Part shown: piece by piece, positions 60,685 to 64,000 of the stretch
How the letters are laid out: each line of letters starts with the position of its first letter
Position numbering within the stretch: the stretch's first letter is position 1
Translations under genes and position numbers: made by a program
Source of the DNA: Flavobacteriaceae bacterium UBA6268
GTDB taxonomy: Bacteria; Bacteroidota; Bacteroidia; Flavobacteriales; Flavobacteriaceae
Direction: 5' to 3'
DNA length: 64,000 nucleotides
NCBI GenBank assembly: GCA_002440705.1
Contig: DJVA01000049.1
Span: forward strand, 58,205-122,204
The notes under the pieces: generated by a model
Told to the model about the DNA's origin: nothing
Seen by the model: only the letters and a program-made list of their open reading frames with translations
Database searches by the model: none

Positions 60685-61287
60685 ATGAAGAAAATACTCC
60701 CTATCTGTTCGTTCTTGATTTTCTTCAACGCATTTTCACAGACAGAAACTGAAACCTCCGGTACTATGGAGGCAACCAGCAAATCTTTGATGCTGGATTC
60801 AGGAGGATCAAAATTCATTATCAAAGGGACCTCTTCCTTGCACGATTGGGAGATGGTTTCCGAGAGTTTTAAGGGATCCATTGCCTATGAAGGAAATCCA
60901 GACCAACTTTCCCTCAAGGAAATCCGCATTACCGTTGGGGTAAAATCCTTAAAAAGCGGCAAGCGCATCATGGACAACAAATGCTACGATGCCTTGAAGT
61001 ACGAAACGAACCCCAACATTGAGTACCGTTTTGTAAGCGTAGGTTCTTTAAAGCCTTCAGGAAACCATACCTACACAGCAACTTTAAACGGTACGCTAAC
61101 CATTGCCGGCAAGAGTAAAAGCGTGCCTATTGATGTAACCATTTCGGTTTCTGAAAACCAATTGGCCATCAAGGGGGCAAAACCTTTAAAAATGACCGAT
61201 TTTGACGTGGAACCCCCAACCGCTTTGTTGGGAACCCTCAAAACAGGAGACGACATTGTAATAGACTTTAATTTAAACTACCGATAA
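60685..61287 (+). CDS. YceI family periplasmic protein
   Basis: A 200-residue secreted protein with a signal peptide ending near NAFSQ (residue 18) and a YceI lipocalin-like domain: FIIKGTSSLHDWEMVSESFKG, VKSLKSGKRIMDNKCYDALKYETNPNIEYRF, LTIAGKSKSVPIDV, and GDDIVIDFNLNY. YceI proteins bind isoprenoid or other lipidic molecules in a barrel. No lipobox is seen. The next gene starts two bases after the stop, so they are co-expressed. Confidence 0.9.
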   Translation: MKKILPICSFLIFFNAFSQTETETSGTMEATSKSLMLDSGGSKFIIKGTSSLHDWEMVSESFKGSIAYEGNPDQLSLKEIRITVGVKSLKSGKRIMDNKCYDALKYETNPNIEYRFVSVGSLKPSGNHTYTATLNGTLTIAGKSKSVPIDVTISVSENQLAIKGAKPLKMTDFDVEPPTALLGTLKTGDDIVIDFNLNYR

Positions 61288-61289
61288 CC

Positions 61290-62606
61290 ATGAAAACTTT
61301 ATTCAAAAATCTAACTATTATTGCCATGCTCATGATTGTTTCCATGAGTTATGGACAAGACAAACGCAGTTTGAACAATTACAGGGAGCCTAGCAAGGAT
61401 GGCATCAATGTGTTCGAAGCTCCTAAAGATACTGCCGTAAACAAACCTTTTGAAGGTGTAAAAGTACGTGTTGGCGGATCTTCTGCCCTACAATTCCAGG
61501 CTATTGATCATGAAAATGCTTTTGATCCAGATACTGCAGGCGAAGGTGAATTGCCATTGAAAGAGTTAAGTTCCAACTTTAACCTGGCTACTGCCAATTT
61601 GGATTTGGACGTACAACTGCATGATGGTTTGCGCATGCATTTGCGAACCTATCTTTCTTCTAGGCACCACCCAGAACCTTATGTAAAAGGCGGTTATTTG
61701 CAAATTGATAACTTGAATTTCATTCAAGAGGGAACACTTGCCGAGTTGATGAAGTATGTTACTGTGAAAGTAGGGCACATGGAAGTGAATTATGGTGACA
61801 TGCACTTCCGTCGTTCCGATAACTCCTCTGCACTTTATAATCCTTTTGTAGGAAACAGCATCTTGGATGCTTTTACTACCGAAGTGGCCGGTGAAGTGTA
61901 TTTCCGTAGCAACGGATGGATTGCCATGGCTGGGTTGACCAATGGTAAATTGAACCAAGCCCCAGACAATCCTAAAAAAACCTCGCCTTCTGTTGTGGCT
62001 AAATTGGGATATGACAAACAAATCAACGAAGATTTGAGGGTCCGAATTACAGGTTCTATTTACAACACCGCTCAAGCTGCTAGGGTATATCTATACTCTG
62101 GAGACCGTGCTGGAGCTCGTTATTATCTAGTACTTTCCGAAGAAGATGCTTCTGCTTCAGAAGATTTCCGTACCGGTCGTTTCGATCCTGGCTTCCGAAA
62201 TGAAGTGACTGCCATCATGTTCAACCCTTTTATCAAATACAAAGGTTTGGAATTCTTTGGAATGTATGAAACGACCACAGGTCGTTCCGACAGCGACTTG
62301 GACAGCAGTGGCAACCAATTGGATCGTAACTGGAACCAGATTTTGGTTGAATTGTTGTACCGTTTTGGAAACAATGAAAACTTCTACATCGGTGGACGTT
62401 ACAATACCGCAAGTGGCCCAATGGTTCCTGATGGAGACGATGTAACCATCGACCGTATCAATGTGGGCTTTGGAGCTTTCCTAACCAAAAATATACTTTT
62501 CAAAGTAGAATATGTGAGCCAAAAATATGATGGTTTTGGTACAGGAAGCGTCTACGATGAAGGAAAATTCAGCGGAGCCGTTGTGGAATCCGTGATTAGT
62601 TTCTAA
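61290..62606 (+). CDS. Outer-membrane beta-barrel protein
   Basis: A 438-residue exported protein: signal peptide (LTIIAMLMIVSMSYGQ), then a polar segment, then alternating strands with aromatic ends typical of an outer-membrane barrel (for example VRVGGSSALQFQAID, LNFIQEGTLAELMKYV, FYIGGRYNTASG, LFKVEYVSQKYDGFG) and a final Phe (VVESVISF), the usual outer-membrane barrel ending. It resembles Bacteroidota porin-like families, but I cannot name the substrate. It follows YceI by two bases and is closed by a strong terminator. Confidence 0.83.
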   Translation: MKTLFKNLTIIAMLMIVSMSYGQDKRSLNNYREPSKDGINVFEAPKDTAVNKPFEGVKVRVGGSSALQFQAIDHENAFDPDTAGEGELPLKELSSNFNLATANLDLDVQLHDGLRMHLRTYLSSRHHPEPYVKGGYLQIDNLNFIQEGTLAELMKYVTVKVGHMEVNYGDMHFRRSDNSSALYNPFVGNSILDAFTTEVAGEVYFRSNGWIAMAGLTNGKLNQAPDNPKKTSPSVVAKLGYDKQINEDLRVRITGSIYNTAQAARVYLYSGDRAGARYYLVLSEEDASASEDFRTGRFDPGFRNEVTAIMFNPFIKYKGLEFFGMYETTTGRSDSDLDSSGNQLDRNWNQILVELLYRFGNNENFYIGGRYNTASGPMVPDGDDVTIDRINVGFGAFLTKNILFKVEYVSQKYDGFGTGSVYDEGKFSGAVVESVISF

Positions 62607-62623
62607 CCAAAAAACTAGCAATC

Positions 62624-62649
62624 AAAAGGCCGCATTTGCGGCCTTTTTT
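62624..62649. terminator. Terminator after the barrel gene
   Basis: AAAAGGCCGC at 62624-62633 pairs with GCGGCCTTTT at 62638-62647 around an ATTT loop, followed by T's. It is symmetric enough to serve the convergent sugar dehydrogenase gene too. Confidence 0.88.
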
Positions 62650-62653
62650 GTTT

Positions 62654-63775
62654 TTATTTGGGTACCAATCGAAAAATGCCCCTGCCTTCAACCGCCACAT
62701 ATATAAAGCCATCCGGGCCCATTTTTACGTTTCGTACCCTACCAATGTCTTCTGCAATTTTTTCACGACCAATCACCTTATTCCCTTTAAGGTGCAGTAA
62801 TTCAACATAATTGAACTTTAGGGAGCCTACGAGTAAATCCCCTTTCCAATCGGGAAATTGGTTTCCAGTAATAAAGGCCATTCCGCATGGGGCGATGGAA
62901 GGCACCCAATAGTGAATGGGTTGTTCCATACCGGGGTGTGAAGTTTCACTGGTTATGGGGGTGCCACTGTAATTAACACCGTAGGTAATGACAGGCCAAC
63001 CGTAGTTTTTCCCTTTTTCGATGATGTTGATTTCATCCCCACCTTTCGGACCGTGCTCGTGTTCCCAAATGGTTCCAGTGATGGGATGTTTTGCCAAGCC
63101 TTGGGGATTACGATGTCCGTAGGAATAAATGGCCTTTTTTGCATTTGGCTGATTGACGAATGGGTTGTCTGGTGGGATCCTGCCATCATCCAGCAAGCGG
63201 TAAATTTTTCCACAATCCCTAGTGATGTCCTGAGGGTTTTCATCCCTATTACCACGTTCCCCTATGGAGAAGTAGAGGTACCCTTCGTTATCGAATGCAA
63301 TCCGGGAGCCGAAATGTAGCCCTGTGGTGGAGTTGGGTTCAGCTTTGTAAAGCGATTGGATTTCGGTAAGGGCATTGTTTTTTAACTTAGTGCGAATCAA
63401 TTTGGTATTTCCCCCTTCACCGGACCCTTCCTTGCTACTGTAAGTAATGTAGATCCAACCATTTTCGCTATAGTTTGGGTGTAACTTGAGGTCCATAAGC
63501 CCTCCTTGCCCTCTTAAATAAACTTCTGGAACATTGGAAACCTTGGTTTTTATGTCATTTCTGAAAAGCATAATTTCCCCTTTCTTTTCGGTAATCAATA
63601 AGCTGCCATCAGGTAACCAATCCATGCCCCAAGGATTGTTTAGGTTGTCTACTACTTTTTCAATTGAATAGCCACGCGCAGCAGGCTCTTTAAGGGCTAT
63701 TTCTGTTTTGTTGTTGGGGTTTTGGCAACTAATGGCGATTATGGGAATACTGAAAAAAATCGACAGGTTTTTCAT
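62654..63775 (-). CDS. PQQ-dependent sugar dehydrogenase-like lipoprotein
   Basis: A 373-residue lipoprotein (IIAISC, Cys 17) of the glucose/sorbosone dehydrogenase family, a six-bladed propeller. Signatures are NNPWGMDWLPDGSLLITEK, GGLMDLKLHPNYSENG, TGLHFGSRIAFDNEGYLYFSIGERG, YSYGHRNPQGLAKHP and EHGPKGGDEINIIEKGKNYGWPVI, which contain the PQQ and calcium contacts and a catalytic His. It likely oxidises sugars or other alcohols at the cell surface if PQQ is available. ATG at 63775 is the start; the frame runs on to 63943 through the tRNA and is discarded there. Confidence 0.92.
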   Translation of the reverse strand: MKNLSIFFSIPIIAISCQNPNNKTEIALKEPAARGYSIEKVVDNLNNPWGMDWLPDGSLLITEKKGEIMLFRNDIKTKVSNVPEVYLRGQGGLMDLKLHPNYSENGWIYITYSSKEGSGEGGNTKLIRTKLKNNALTEIQSLYKAEPNSTTGLHFGSRIAFDNEGYLYFSIGERGNRDENPQDITRDCGKIYRLLDDGRIPPDNPFVNQPNAKKAIYSYGHRNPQGLAKHPITGTIWEHEHGPKGGDEINIIEKGKNYGWPVITYGVNYSGTPITSETSHPGMEQPIHYWVPSIAPCGMAFITGNQFPDWKGDLLVGSLKFNYVELLHLKGNKVIGREKIAEDIGRVRNVKMGPDGFIYVAVEGRGIFRLVPK

Positions 63776-63809
63776 GGCAAATTCTTTTTCAAAAGATACT
63801 AAGTTTTGT

Positions 63810-63838
63810 TTGTATAAAAAATAAAAGGGATATATTTG
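63810..63838 (+). promoter_or_regulatory. Promoter for tRNA-Pro
   Basis: TTG at 63810-63812, an 18-base spacer and TATATTTG at 63831-63838, ending 12 bases before the mature tRNA 5' end. Confidence 0.65.
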
Positions 63839-63850
63839 CAGTCCAAATTT

Positions 63851-63927
63851 CGGGATGTGGCGCAGCCTGGTAGCGCACACGCATGGGGTGCGTGGGGTCG
63901 CTGGTTCGAATCCAGTCATCCCGACCA
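63851..63927 (+). tRNA. tRNA-Pro (anticodon GGG)
   Basis: A complete 77-nucleotide cloverleaf with encoded CCA. Acceptor CGGGATG pairs with CATCCCG; D stem GCGC/GCGC; anticodon stem CACGC/GCGTG encloses the loop ATGGGGT with anticodon GGG at 63885-63887; T stem GCTGG/CCAGT encloses TTCGAAT. Discriminator is A. The C1 start and GGG anticodon fit proline, reading CCC and CCU. Confidence 0.96.
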
Positions 63928-63928
63928 A

Positions 63929-63962
63929 GAAAAAGCTGAACAAAGGTTCAGCTTTTTTTTTT
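63929..63962 (+). terminator. Terminator of the tRNA-Pro gene
   Basis: AGCTGAAC at 63934-63941 pairs with GTTCAGCT at 63946-63953 around AAAG, flanked by A's on the left and a ten-base T run on the right. It begins two bases after the tRNA. Nothing further is seen in the last 38 bases of the window. Confidence 0.9.
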
Positions 63963-64000
63963 GAACAAGGCTGAAACTTGTTTCGAGCCGCAGTGAAAAC

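Noticed and set aside
63776..63943. N-terminal extension of the sugar dehydrogenase containing a TGFEPATP peptide
   Set aside because: This stretch is the antisense of the tRNA-Pro gene and its flank; the peptide is a well-known artefact of translating tRNA on the wrong strand. The real start with lipoprotein signal is at 63775.
1..64000. CRISPR array, insertion sequence, prophage or toxin-antitoxin system
   Set aside because: I looked for regularly spaced repeats, transposase or integrase motifs, terminal inverted repeats and small paired genes and found none that I could support.

Overview
The window looks like a chromosomal, mostly housekeeping segment of a marine-type member of the Flavobacteriaceae (Bacteroidota). 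Several signs agree. Promoter boxes follow the phylum pattern TTG-N18/21-TAnnTTTG. One secreted protein carries a type IX secretion (T9SS) sorting tail, and a gliding-motility lipoprotein (GldI) is present. The gene strings parA-parB-DUF5683-dapB-lepB-wbqC, udk-divIC-methylmalonyl-CoA mutase and DHH-gldI-PPIase are flavobacterial-type arrangements. Genes are tightly packed, no gene-free stretch exceeds 300 bases, and I see no insertion sequence, prophage, CRISPR array or rRNA. The genus cannot be fixed from this sequence alone.

Layout. 1-5.5 kb: a lipopolysaccharide/surface glycan locus (partial pyruvyl-transferase-like gene, three family-2-type glycosyltransferases, a Kdo/WaaP-type kinase, a DDD glycosyltransferase and a heptosyltransferase-like GT9), with orientation switching almost gene by gene. 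5.5-8.7 kb: dapD diverging from ruvX-def-DUF5606-mazG. 8.7-15 kb: a leftward run of TPR protein, two tandem DUF368 transporters, aroE and a DUF349 protein. 15-23.3 kb: leftward M48 protease, relA/spoT, fur, purA, ostA-like and a class III aminotransferase. 23.4-34 kb: more accessory content, with a small lipoprotein, an rRNA/tRNA methyltransferase, a T9SS-exported repeat protein, an esterase-glycosidase lipoprotein pair and an amidohydrolase pair.

34-47.9 kb: DUF3810 metallopeptidase-like protein, pepD, the PPIase-gldI-nrnA group, ndk, recF with two small partners, then a rightward run TPR-ribH-small membrane protein-mutL-two rhomboid proteases-EEP phosphatase. 47.9-53.2 kb: wbqC, lepB, dapB, DUF5683, parB and parA, all leftward. 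53.2-60.5 kb: an SDR reductase, an AAA ATPase preceded by a short tandem repeat, and the udk-divIC-methylmalonyl-CoA mutase group with an unknown lipoprotein between the mutase subunits. 60.6-64 kb: a YceI-barrel pair, a PQQ-type sugar dehydrogenase lipoprotein, and a tRNA-Pro.

The genes serve envelope building (LPS glycans, OstA, DUF368 lipid carrier recycling, lepB, wbqC), lysine/peptidoglycan precursors (dapB, dapD), replication and repair (parAB, recF, mutL, ruvX), stringent and metal control (rel, fur), and propionate-type metabolism (mutase). I found no convincing new multi-gene defence or mobile system. The points most worth checking are a recurring GTTAACAAG-type palindromic motif next to parAB and elsewhere, the 15-bp repeat before the AAA ATPase, a MutL lacking recognisable endonuclease motifs, amidohydrolase halves without metal ligands, and tandem DUF368 paralogues.
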